DNA of 64,000 nucleotides from Litsea cubeba (lineage: Eukaryota; Streptophyta; Magnoliopsida; Laurales; Lauraceae), in contig WHSA01000561.1 in NCBI GenBank assembly GCA_012931725.1, forward strand, positions 70,290 through 134,289. The letters are read 5' to 3'. Of this stretch, positions 1 through 11,723 are shown piece after piece. The notes under the pieces are model-generated. The model saw only the letters and a program-made list of their open reading frames with translations. It ran no database searches and was not told the DNA's origin. Both the position numbers and the translations under genes were made by a program. Within the stretch, counting starts at the first letter, position 1; each line of letters begins with the position of its first letter.

Positions 1-99
1 TTTGATATGAAAATTCTAAAAAGGGTGGGTTTAGCGAGCGTGTACCTGGAAACCGGTTTTGGCCGTACAGGCATTGCTCTTACCCAGTTGGGTAAGTCT

Positions 100-3000
100 T
101 CAAGGGTAGTACCGCTTTAAGAACTTGCCATTGATGGGCAGCATACATCTGTCACCTTCCATGTTTAGGAGTGCGTATGCGCCATTGGAGAAAACTTTGT
201 CGATGACGTAGGGTCCCTCCCATTTTGGCTCGAATTTGCCTTTGGACGTGTGAGCGAAGACCACTTGTCGTTTTACCGCAAGAACCAAGTCATTCTTTTT
301 GTAGGCGCGTTGCCTGACCTTTTTATCGAAAGATCCTGCCATACGTGCTTGGTAAAGTTTCAATGCTTTGTTGAGCTTCGAGCCGTCTCTCATCGAGATT
401 GTCCAGCTCATGGAGCCGCAATTTGACATTGCTTTCTTGAGTCATGTCATTTTGCAAGGATACCCTCAAGGAAGGAATTTGTACTTCCAAGGGCACGACA
501 GCTTCGCATCCATAGACCAGGGAGAATGGTGTGCTATGTGTTGGTCCTCGAACGGTGGTTCGATAGGCCCACAAAGCTTCAGACATTTTGTCGCTCCAGT
601 CTCTTTTGTGATTAGAGACCATTTTTTTGAGGATTTTGCAGAGTGTCTTGTTGAAAGCTTCTGCTAACCCGTTTGCTGCCAGGATTGTATGGAGTCGAAG
701 GACAGCTTTGAATTTTGTATTTGTCGCAGAACCTGTAGAATCGATGATCCCGGAACTGTGGTCCGTTATCATGGACGAATCTTTTGGGTATACCGAAACG
801 ACAAATGATGTTGGTGCGTAGGAACTGAAGGACTGATGAGGTCTTCATTTCGTTAAACGCAAATGCTTCTGACCACTTGGAGAAATAATCCGTAGCGGCG
901 AAGATGAAGCGATGACCTTTGCTTGAAGGGGGAGAAATAGGACCTATGATGTCCATACCCCAGGCTTCGAAAGGCCATGAGATCGCTGTAGGATGCAGCC
1001 ATTCTGGAGGCATGTGAATGTAATCTCCATGAACTTGGCATTGTTGGCAGCGCTTAGCAAATTGCATTGCGTCAGCTACCATGGTAGGCCAGTAATATCT
1101 AACCTTTTTATCTGATCATAGAGCTTAGGTCCAGCCTGATGAGCTCCACAAAGACCAGCATGAACTTCTTTGAGTGTTTCTTCAGCCTCTTGTTGTGACA
1201 AGCAGCGTAGAAGTACTCCGTGAAGGATTTCCTGTAAAGGATTTTTGAAGGAATATCCAAATGGAAGCTTGGGGTTCGCCTTTGGATGCTTACCCGTTCT
1301 TTTGGATCTTCAGGTAGGATTCCGAACATAATGTAATCAATGAACGGATCCCTCCAGTCGCCAATTGAAGTTTGAAGGATTGAAATCCGACTTCCGACCA
1401 CTTGGTGGCATTCAGCAACTGCTTGGTGTGTGTTAGAGGAGGAAGGATTCTTCTTTCGCACACTGTGACTTGCATGTTTTCCCCTTCCTGGATTGCCATG
1501 GATGCGGCAAGTCCAGGCTAGGGCATCTGCACGTATATTTTCACCTCTACGAATGTGGGTGATGTGACAGATGTCAAACTTTTGCAGAAGTGATTGTGCC
1601 TTGTTGTAGTAGGGCAGCAAATCTGGCTTCCTGACTTCAAATTTCTGATTCATCTGGTTGACGATCAGTTTGAGAGTCTCCAAAGACTTCCAGCATGGTG
1701 ATACCGGATTCGATGGCGAGTTCCAATCCTAAGATCAGAGCTTGATATTCAGCTGCATTGTTTGTGCATGGTTCCAGTAGCGAGAAAGCGTGTGGAATCA
1801 TGTATTTGTCGGGGCTAACAAAGAGGATGCCAACTCCCGAGATCAGCTGTCTTTTTTCATTTGTCCTGGTTGCACCGTCAAAGTACATGTCCCAGGAGGC
1901 ACTTTGTGAGAAAGTCTCCACATTGTAGACTGGTTCGTCTGGGAGATCATCTCTGAGTGGAGAATCTTTAGGCAATGGATGCTCTGCGAGGAAGTCTGCT
2001 AGAGCTTGCCCTTTGATTGCTTTTTGTGGTACATACCTAATATCAAATTGTGACAGAAGGATGGACCATTTGGCCAGTCGAGCATTGAGAGAACCTGCCT
2101 TTGTGACAAGGACCTTCAAGAGGTTGACCCTCGAGACCAGGTAGACTGTGTTGGAAAGCAAGTAGTGACGCAGTTTTTGTACGGCGAACATCACTGCAAG
2201 ACATTCTTTTTCGAACTGGAGAGTAGCGATGCTCTGCACCTACTAGCATGCGGCTGAGGTAATATAGAGCAGCTTCTTTTCTTTGATCATTTTCTTGCGC
2301 AAGCAGAGCTCCCAGAGAGTGATCAAGGGCTCTTGTGTACAAGATGAATGGTTTTCCAGTGGTAGGAGCAAGCTAACACTGGAGGTTTTTGTCAGGTATG
2401 ACTTGATGTCTTGGAAAGCAGCTTCACAGTCAGCATCCCAAACAAAGTTTACACCTTTTTTCATCAACCGGGAGAATGGACGGCATTTCCCCTGAAAGAT
2501 TGGAGATGAACCGTCTGATGTAGGCCAATCTCCCTTGAAGCCCTTTAAGTTCTCTCAAGGTTCTTGGAGAGGGCATTTCTAGAATGGCTTTGACTTTTAT
2601 GGGGTCAAGCTCTATTCCAGCTTTCCGAACTAAGAATCCGAGGAACTTACCCCGACGAGACGCCGAAGAAGCATTTCAATGGATTCATTCGCAGTTTGTG
2701 TTTGCGAAGCCGGAGGAAGACTTCTCGGAGGTTTTCGAGATGATCTTCTTTTCTTTTGCTTTTGACGGCGAGGTCATCAACGTAACATTCAACCGTCTTG
2801 TGCTGCATATCTTGGAATATTTTCATCATAGCCCTCTGATATGTGGCACCAGCATTCTTCAACCGAATGGCATGACAGTGTAGCAATACACGCCAAATGG
2901 GGTTCGAAAGGATGTATGTTTTTCATCCTCAGGATGCATCTTTATCTGATTGTAGCCAGAGAAGAACCATCCATGAATGTCATTCGCTCGAATCCACAGG

Positions 3001-6000
3001 TATTATCAATCATTACCTCTGGTATGGGGAGCGGAAATTCATCTTTTGGGCATGCGCCATTCAGGTCTCTATAGTCAATACAGACCCTGATCTGCCCATT
3101 TTCTTTGTCACGGGGACAATGTTGGCCAACCATTCAGGATGTTGTTCCTCACGGATGAAGCCGACGCTTTTGAGTTTTTGAACTTCTTGTTCAATTTATC
3201 CATCACATCTGGACGGAATCTTCTTTGGCCTTGCTTGACAGGCTTGATGTCTTCTTGAAGATTGAGTTTGTGAACTGCTATTTGGGGTCTAAGCCTGGCA
3301 TTTCAGCATAAGACCCTGCAAAGCAATCAACGAACTCACGAAGAAAAGCGATATACTCGGGTAACTCATCATCCTTTATATTCTTGCTTATGAATACAGG
3401 ACGTGGGTTATCTGGTGTTCCCAAGTCTATCTTTTGAACAGGATCTTCTGTTGGAAGGTTCGAAGGTGGTTCCTCCACAATATTTTCGGAGGCTTCCAGC
3501 TCAACGAAACCTTCTGGGGTTTCAAGGGCATTTCCAGACCAAGGTTTTGTTCCTTTCCACGGGTCTTCTTGATCGGTAATTTTCCCAAGGCTTGCTATGA
3601 GATGATCCCAATCGCCTGTTGAAACCGAGTCGAAGTAGGCTACTTCTTTTGGAGATGAGGGTTCTTCTGGGTCAGAAGTCCACACGTCTGTGCCATCGGA
3701 CAACTCCTCTTCATTTTCGGAGAAAATCGTGCCAATTGGATGAGCTTCCTGGATCTTTGTCAGGTGACTCATCAAAGAGATATCCAGGGAGATCGATGTC
3801 TTCATGGACTTGAGATGTTGAGGCTTGGTCAGTCATATTGACTTTTAAGCCTTTGTGTCAACTGTCTCAAGGGAGTGTCAGGATCATACCCTAACCCGTG
3901 TGAAGACTTTTCTACATAGCCGTAGAGTCTCCAATCTTCCAGCTGGCTTTTGGTCAAGACGAGTCCCAATGGTGTGAGAAGACCGCGTCCTTCTCCCAAA
4001 CCGACTGGGTTTGAGCGTCATAGCCCATTTTCTTCATAATAGCTTGTGCCACAGAACTGTACAGGATAGTTGAGGCGTACCTTTATTTTGGAAAAGGTTC
4101 AAGCATGGAGTTTTGATGAAGAAGCATCCGGATCTAGGAAGAAGATCGGTTTTTTCCTTTGCTGAAGTTGCTGGAACAACGAAGGAAGCTGACGTAGGAT
4201 CTTCTATGTCAGAAGTTGTCTCCAGTGAAGTAAGAGCAGGCTGAACTTGCTGAGTGTCAGCTTGGCTTGACGATGTATCGTCTTCTGGCTCTGAATCCGA
4301 GTCCGTGTCTTGCATGATAGACACGAAAGAGACAACAAATTTGCCCCCAGGCTTTTGTTTTGCCTTCTTCACTTTAGTTGTGATGACCAAAGGCTTTGAA
4401 GATTTGAGGGAGATTGATGAAGGGAGTTTGCATGCTCTCTTCAGATTTACGGATGGTTTGTTTTCTTCCGGTGATTGTTGAGGAGCTTTGCCTTATCTTT
4501 CTGGAGATTTTCGGCAAAGGATGCTGTATGCTTCTTCCTCTTCTTCTTTTTCACCTTCATACATCTGTGAGTCTGCGAAGTGGATTTCTTTACCTTTGAG
4601 GGTTTTCTATCCGCAAAGACTCGATGTATCATGCCGTCGTCGCCAACAAACTTGATGCATTGATGTAGAGTTGAAGGGACAACACCATTCTCATGGATCC
4701 AAGGGCGTCCGAGAAGGATGTTGTAGCATGAAGGGGTCTTTATTGCATATACCTGTGACCTCAGAGATAAGATCACCGATCTGCAATTTGAACCTGATTT
4801 TGCCGATAGGCCTTTGAGTACTCCCATCGTATCCAAAGATAGATACAGATGTGTGGCTCAGTTTTGCTGGGTGGGATGCCCTAACTCTTCAAGAGCCGAT
4901 GTGGAGATGAGGTTGAGTGCAGAACCTGGGTCGATCTGAACTCTATGCATAGGCATTTCCTTGATATACCCGTGAAGTACAGAGGTCGGTTATGCCTGGT
5001 TTCGCCAAGTAGGAGGTCATCCTTTGTGAAGGCGATGGTTGCACTGGCTGCTTTTTTAACCGAGAGGCATTCAATGCATGATCCCTCAGTTTTCTTCTTT
5101 TCTCCCTTTGAGGAGGCTTCTGAGTTTTTGACCCGGTAATCCATTTCAATTTGGAGGACTTGCGGGGCATGTTTGTCGACATCCTCATTCAGTTTTTGTA
5201 ATTCTGAGATGAGATTATCACGAGTGTGCGGAGACATTCGCAACAAATCTAGGATGTGCAGACGTGCAGGTATGTGCTTGAAGTGTTCAATCAAGTCATA
5301 CTTGAAAGCCTCCTTAGGGCCTGCATGTTCATCATTGTTGCCACTAGGGGCGCTTACAACATCTTTTCCCGAAGGATTTACATATGTAAAGGAAGATTGG
5401 TTGTAATTTTTGTGGTAGTCCCGGCCAGAGCGGGTGCCTCTACCAACTTCGAGAGCTTCTTGAGAAGGGTCTTCGTTTGGAAGATTGTCTTCAGGATCAA
5501 GAGGCTGTCGTTTTTCATTTGCTGAGGATGCATCAGCAGCAGAGTTACCATCCTCAGTGATTGTGTTGCATGGAGCATTTTCCGGGAACAAGTCCTGAAC
5601 AGCATCCAGCAATCTTTCTTCTTCGTTGACTAATTCATCGTCCCAAGCATCAATGGCTGGGAATTCTTCAGTCAGGAAGGGTGTGAACTTTGAAGTCACA
5701 GTCTCAGGAGAAGAAACCTGAGAGGGTGTCATCTCAGTGAAAGTCACGTGAGACGAGGTGGCTCCAGAAGATATATTGCTAGGCGTCGCCGGAGTGTAAG
5801 TGCTCTCATCAGACGATGCTTCGGAAGAGCTATAATCCCGAATTATCACATTACAGGAAGCTCTGACGGGAGACGTTGCCTGATCGGAGTCAGACTCATC
5901 CTCGGATGTGAGAGGATCGTCTATCCAGCAATTTTCTCCATTTTCAGGAGTTAAGGGAGGATGTACCTGATGGTCTTCAGGGACTTCAGGCTCTGGATTG

Positions 6001-9000
6001 CGAGGAGGCTCGTTGACGCGTTCTTGCTCTTGTTCTAGAGCGAGTCGCTGCAAGATCCTTGCATATTCTTCAAGATCAGGCATAGGAGCCGGATCTTCTT
6101 CTTCATCATCTCTTTGTGGCTCAACATTGTTGATTTCCACTGGAGTGATGAGAGGTGCTGGGTCAGCAGCATTTTCTTGTACAGCCTCTTGGTCTTCTTC
6201 ATCATCAGACCAGGATCCTTGTGGCTGTAGGGGGTTATACCAGATTACTGGCATAAGATGAGACTCAGGAACCCATTCTTCATCGGAGAGATATTCTCCT
6301 GTTTCAAGGGACTCCTCCCACTCATCTGTGTAGTTGGGATTCGAATCCATCATCGGTGTCGCTGGACTCGTATCCATCAATGGAGAATCCAACTACCGAA
6401 TTGCAAGAGTATGATGTCTCCTGCATGGCTTCTCTGAATTGAGGTGGCATGAAATCACTGAGAGTGAATTTCCTTACCCCCTTTGAAGTCTCTGGAAGGG
6501 ATGTTTTTGTTACCTCCAGTGAAGCGGTAGAGGAAGCCTCTGCCTTTTCTTTGACCTCTAGTTTTGGCTGGGTCTTCTCTTGCCGTTTGAGCTTGAGGAG
6601 ATGTTTCCTAGCCTGCCTTCGCTGTCGAGCTGTAGGCTTTAGTTTTCACGACCTCCCAATTTTCATCTTCCAGGAGATCGGGATGTACCCATATCGGTTG
6701 TCCGTCTGGTGTCGGGTAAGGAACCAGTTCCTCGGACGCTTCGATTGAGTTTATCACCTTGAAGGAAGTAGTGATCTTCTTCTTCGGTGATCTTGATGTT
6801 TGTCCACATGTCACCATGTTGACGGAGGCAGACCCATAGTTTTTGTCAAAGGTGATGACTCCGTTTTTCCACATCTCATTTATTTTCTCTCTCACAACGA
6901 AGCATTGATTGAGAGGATGTGAGATCATCTGGTGGTATGGACAGTACCGAGGATCGTTGGTTTTGCCAACATCACCCGGTCTTTTTGGTTCAGGCAAGGT
7001 GAGCTTGCCGTTTGCCACAAGAGTCCCCGAAAATTTCATCAACATCTTCATCAACGGGTATTTCTTCTCTACTCGTTCTTTGAAGGCATCAGAGAGTTCA
7101 GGTCTCTTACCAGCAGCTTTGTTTTCAGCTTTTCTTTGGTGGCTGAGGAGCTGGCTTGGTCTGCACATTGAGGACCTCTTTCTTCTTTGGTTTAGAGGTT
7201 GCAATGGCGGTTGGCTCTTTCTTGATGATTTCTGACTGTTGAGGTCTTTAATTCACCGTTTCAGCTTCCATGGAAGCTTCTAGGAGTTCTCCCAGGTTTT
7301 TTGATTTGTTGCCGATGATCATGGAGCGGATTCTGGCTCTCATGTTGTTTCGGCAGATGTCGACTAGCGACGCTTGTGGCAATACATCAGAGCATTTGTA
7401 TGCCATTGCTTTCCACTTGTGAATGAAGTCATATGTTGATTCATTCTCCCCCTGTTTAGGCTGCACAGCTGAGCCATAGTAGCGGGGTGATCCTCACCTT
7501 TGAAGTGAGTCAGGAAGCGTGTCTCTAGCATGGCCCAGTTTTGGATTGAGTCCTCCGGCAGAGTGGAGTACCAATCGAAGGCCGTACCTTTTAGGGTACT
7601 TGCAAAGAGGCGGATCTTGAGTGCATCTGATCTGCAATAGCTCCTGTCAGGATCTTGAAGTGGATGACGTGCTGTCTGGCTGATCCTTTCCCCGTATATG
7701 TTTGGAGAGTAGGATGCTTGAATTTGGTGGGGAACGGGACCGAGTCCATCCATAAGGGATATGGTGGCTTGATCCCATGCTCTTTGAGTATATCCTCTTC
7801 TTTTGCTTTGGCGAGGATACCGTCTACGTCCTTTTTAGTAAGGGCGCGTGACTCATTTTCTTCTCTATTTACCTCGTCGTCTTGATGATTCGGAGGAGGT
7901 TCATTGTTCGCCTGATTTTGGAAGGCGAGGAGAAGGTTTTCCATCAGAGTTTCAATCCTCTGCTGGCCCTGTTCCAACTGCTGGATGCGGGTGATCGCAT
8001 CTTCTGGAGGTGGATTGTGGGGTGGTGGCTCAGAATTTGTAGCCAAGACATTCATCCTTCGTGATTCGAACGAAGAAACTGTCCTGGTGACTGAGCTGGG
8101 GCTCATTCTTTTTGAAGAGGAGCTTGAGGAAGGATCACTCTGCTGTCCTTTGCTTGAAGGAGCAGGGGATTCTTCTGAATGTCTTCTTGTCCTTGAGACG
8201 CTGCGGGTCATTGGACGTCGGACATGGATTTTTGTTGCTGATTTTTGGCGCCTTCTGGTTTTTCCAACCATATGGACGGCAGCAACTTGGTTGGGTCTTT
8301 CTTTTTCGACCCATTTGGGAGAGACTTGAAGTGTGGGAGGCTGGGTCCTTTGCTTCTGTAGTCTCTTTTGTCGGTACGATGCGCGGCGGCGTATACGACG
8401 AGCAATTTGAGCTTCGGTCAGCTCTGACTGGGCTTTGACAATGAAGGATGTGCTCCCTCGGGCGCAGTTGCCGAGCCTGTCTTCTCTGTAGCTGGGCAAG
8501 GACAGGATGCGAACCCTATCCTTCGCCCGTTGCAGCGAAGCTTTGAATTTTTGAAGTTCGGCCCCTGTAGAGATGAAGGGTCGAACTGCAGGTTTGTAGG
8601 CCTTAGCAGGTGCTTGTGGAGGCCTTGTGATGCATGACTTGATTTTGGGCTTGTAGGAACAAGCCGGCTCATGCTGGGATGACTTTGAAGTCGGGTTGGA
8701 GATGGGTCTCTCCTCTTTCATGTAAGCAAGAGGATAGAACTGGTTCTCCTTGAGTGGGGCCAGGAATGCTGGCTTAGTGGATGCCTGGGACCTTCTTTGT
8801 TTTGGTGAAGGTCTTGGGGACCAAGTCTTGGGATAGACCTGGTTGTTTGCAGGTTGAGGCTTCGTGGGGCTGCCACGGGCTTCAGGCCTTCTTGTACTCG
8901 CCTTTGGTGTCACGGTAGTGACACGTTGAGAGGCGAGTTTCTGCTTCTTGGAGGGAGCAGCTTGTTCCTCAGGAAGTGGGAATGGTCCCAGCGTCCCGAA

Positions 9001-9165
9001 GACGATAGTCCGGGGAGTCGAGGTCGACCCGGAGTTCACAGAGTTGCCGAGGGAGTTGACACTTCGGCAGCTGATGGGGCGCTTGTAGGTGCGCGTGGTT
9101 TGCTTCTGTTGAAGCATGAGTTGGTGCTTGCTTTCGTCGAAAGTAATGGTTAGTGAAGCTGCCAT
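100..9165 (-). pseudogene. Decayed gag-pol polyprotein of element A
   Basis: The start is the ATG at 9165, giving the same MAASLTITFDE N-terminus as element B; the stop is at 102-100. In order, the fragments show a basic Ser/Pro-rich N-terminus, a retrotransposon gag core, a CxxH..H..C knuckle-like motif, an aspartic protease region, a G-patch-like motif, RT with YVDD, an RT-linked RNase H, a second RNase H (DGATRTNEKRQ), and integrase (HHCC, DIIGP, HDNGPQ). The frame is broken many times. A 2-base deletion lies near 7630 in gag compared with B, an extra base near 7252, and further shifts occur in pol (for example near 610-680 and 2240). At the position of B's premature stop, A keeps a sense codon (CAA). 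The copy is non-functional but useful for judging which of B's changes are recent. Confidence 0.92.
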
Positions 9166-9230
9166 TGTTAGTTTTTTCGAAAATTTCTGAAACAAGACCA
9201 CATCCATTAGTAATCACAAGAATATAATGA

Positions 9231-9614
9231 TCATAAATGGGAAGTTCTATGGTTTCGTCTTTTCAAATTGCTCGAGGTAGATGACCCAAACAATATGAGG
9301 AAGGCAAAATGCCATAGAGGGTACAATTGTTCTGATCGCAGATATGGTAAGCCCGGAATGGGCATCCCAGTGACTGCTAGAAGCAATTGTGAACTTAAAT
9401 TCGACTTATCGAGAAGCAGAGCTTGCTCGAGGTAAGAAGAATATAAAGTTGGAGTTACAGATGTGCCGGTCGCAATACAGTAGACCCTGAAAGGGCGTAC
9501 TAGTACCGCTAGACACAAATGTTTTGAGACCGCATCTATGAGATGAGATTCTCTGTTTTGAAAGGTCAAGATTGGATTCATCAAAGAGAGCAGATGGTAT
9601 TCCAATCTGAACAC
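9231..9614 (-). CDS. Upstream 127-codon open frame in element A leader (unknown)
   Basis: An open frame of 127 codons ends 65 bases before the gag ATG. Element B has the same frame at the same place and of the same length (46484-46867), with roughly ten amino-acid differences. It stays open here although the adjacent gag-pol is riddled with frameshifts. No domain or signal peptide is recognised; the product would be Leu/Ser-rich. Extra frames upstream of gag are known in some plant Ty3/Gypsy elements. Chance openness in two similar sequences is an equally reasonable reading, so coding status is unproven. Confidence 0.25.
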   Translation of the reverse strand: MFRLEYHLLSLMNPILTFQNRESHLIDAVSKHLCLAVLVRPFRVYCIATGTSVTPTLYSSYLEQALLLDKSNLSSQLLLAVTGMPIPGLPYLRSEQLYPLWHFAFLILFGSSTSSNLKRRNHRTSHL

Positions 9615-9840
9615 GGGCTCAGCGATTTCCGCGAGCGCCAGTGCTCAGAAAGAAATGAACCATGATTTCTCGGATCTGAATCTAAAAATGACGAGTTTTC
9701 TTTTGAAAGGCCAATATCGGGTTCATCAAAGAGAGCAAAAGGCACTCCAATCTGAACACGGGCTCAGCGATTTCCGCGAGCGCCAGTGCTCAGAAAGAAG
9801 AAGACCAAGATTTCTCCAATCTAAACCCAAAATGACGGAA
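9572..9840 (-). repeat. Two-copy ~140-bp tandem repeat in leader of A
   Basis: The block containing AATCTGAACACGGGCTCAGC followed by GCGAGCGCCAGTGCTCAGAA occurs twice, at about 9603 and 9750. Each copy is preceded by 'catcaaagagagca'. B has the same two-copy arrangement at about 46275-46520, so the duplication predates the split of A and B. Confidence 0.8.
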
Positions 9841-10035
9841 GTTTTTTTTTTTGAAGTTTTTGAAGATTTTTTTTTTTGAAGATTTTTTTTTAAAAAAAAT
9901 CTTTTTTTTTTATTTTTTTTTTTTTTATTTTTTATTTTTTTTTTTTAAGATTTTTTTTTTTTTGAAATTTTTTTTATTTTTTTATTTTTTATTTTAAAAT
10001 TTTTATATATTTTTTTATTTTTTTTTATTTAAAGA
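9841..10035. repeat. Poly-T / AT low-complexity tract
   Basis: About 195 bases are almost entirely T with scattered A and G, which is A-rich in the sense of element A. B has the matching A-rich tract at 46078-46255. It is leader sequence of the element with no coding content. Length differences between copies fit slippage. Confidence 0.85.
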
Positions 10036-10288
10036 CGAGAGAGTACACATAGGCCTCCTAACCCGGTCTTATGAAATCATGATTGATAGAATTGCCCCCA
10101 GGTAAGGGTAGGATTACTTAATGAACCCGTTTGGAGGACCCTTGCCTAGAACAGTCAAGCTGTCTCCCACACTCTGGACAAGGCTTTTCTTTGAATCAAC
10201 CAAGATCAAAGAACACAGTTGGTTTAACCTTAGTGGTCTATGTCTTTTTTTTTTCTTTTTTTTTTTATATATATTTTTTTTATTTTAT
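10036..10288 (-). other. Leader spacer of element A
   Basis: This stretch contains unique leader sequence (CACATAGGCCTCCTAACCC, then CCAAACGGG on the minus strand) that matches B 45900-46075. It ends in a T-rich run with short (AT)n. No gene is seen in it. Confidence 0.6.
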
Positions 10289-11470
10289 GAATTCATCGAA
10301 GAGAAACCATGGCCCAAAACCTTAGTCGAACAGGCTCAACATTTCTGCAAGCGCGATGAACGATAGGAACGGATCAAGGTTTCTCAATTTTGAATCCAAA
10401 TTGAGAAATCTAAAAATTTTTTGTTTTTTTTTTTTCATATATATATATATATATTTTTTTATTTTTAATGAACTCATCGAAGAGAAACCATGGCCCAAAA
10501 CCTTAGTCGAACAGGCTCAACATTTCTGCAAGCGCGATGAACGATAGGAACGGATCAAGGTTTCTAAATTTTGAATCCAAATTGAGAAATCTAAAAATTT
10601 TTGTTTTTTTTTTTCATATATATTATATATTTTTTTTAATGAACTCATCGAAGAGAAACCATGGCCCAAAACCTTAGTCGAACAGGCTCAACATTTCTGC
10701 AAGCGCGATGAACGATAGGAACAGATCAAGGTTTCTCAATTTTGAATCCAAATTGAGAAAAAAAAAAAATTTTTGTTTTTTTTTTTTTCATATATTATAT
10801 ATTTTTTTTTATTTTTAATGAACTCATCGAAGAGAAACCATGGCCCAAAACCTTAGTCGGACAGGCTCAACATTTCTGCAAGCGCGATGAACGATAGGAA
10901 CGGATCAAGGTTTCTCAATTTTGAATCCAAATTGAGAAATCTAAAATTTTTTTGTTTTTTTTTTTTTCATATATATATATATATTTTTTTAATGAACTCA
11001 TCGAAGAGAAACCATGGCCCAAAACCTTAGTCGAACAGGCTCAACATTTCTGCAAGCGCGATGAACGATAGGAACAGATCAAGGTTTCTCAATTTGAATC
11101 CAAATTGAGAAATCCAAAATTTTTTTTTTATATATCTATTATTTTTTTTTTTGATTTTGATGAACTCATCGAAGAGAAACCATGGCCCAAACCTTAGTCG
11201 AACAGGCTCAACATTTCTGCAAGCGCGATGAACGATAGGAACAGATCAAGGTTTCTCAATTTTGAATCCAAATTGAGAAATCCAAAATTTTTTTTTTTTT
11301 TTTATATATATATATATTTTTTTTTTTTGATTTTGATGAACTCATCGAAGAGAAACCATGGCCCAAAACCTTAGTCGAACAGGCTCAACATTTCTGCAAG
11401 CGCGATGAACGATAGGAACGGATCAAGGTTTCTCAATTTTGAATCCAAAAATGACAAATCTGATTTTTTT
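10289..11470 (-). repeat. Seven tandem copies of a ~175-bp unit in leader of A
   Basis: The unit starts GAACTCATCGAAGAGAAACC. It begins at 10289, 10470, 10641, 10820, 10994, 11162 and 11338, giving periods of 181, 171, 179, 174, 168 and 176. Each copy has a conserved ~115-bp core (through GGATCAAGGTTTCTCAATTTTG) followed by a variable poly-T/(AT)n tail, which accounts for the uneven period. B has one copy only (about 45700-45825). The array is therefore an expansion in the lineage of A, or a contraction in B. Confidence 0.93.
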
Positions 11471-11699
11471 TGTTTTTTTTTTTTTTTAAAAAATTTTTTT
11501 TTTTTGAAAAGAGAAAGAATGGAAATAAATTCAAAGAATTAGAAATTTCCAAACAAAAAATCTCATCTCATTTTTTTTGCAGAATTCAACATAGGCCACC
11601 AATTATAAAGTAGCCAAGGAATCGAGAAAAGAAATATAAGCATAGAGCAAATATATGATATGCAAATATTTCATTTCTAGCATCGTGTTCTCAAATAAA
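11471..11699 (-). other. Leader sequence between primer-binding site and repeat array (A)
   Basis: Read on the minus strand this is the start of the leader after the primer-binding site. It matches B 45472-45690 (for example GAACACGATGCTAGAAATGA). It is AT-rich and non-coding. Confidence 0.6.
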
Positions 11700-11720
11700 C
11701 GAGTCCCACCGGGTGTGCCA
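11700..11720 (-). other. Primer-binding site of element A
   Basis: Three bases after the LTR end, the minus strand reads TGGCACACCCGGTGGG and continues to ACTCG. Its complement ends in CCA. Read as a tRNA 3' half it gives a TTCGAGT-type T-loop, a 5-base stem, 7 acceptor bases, a discriminator G and CCA, so it fits a tRNA 3' end. The tRNA identity was not assigned. Confidence 0.75.
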
Positions 11721-11723
11721 GCT

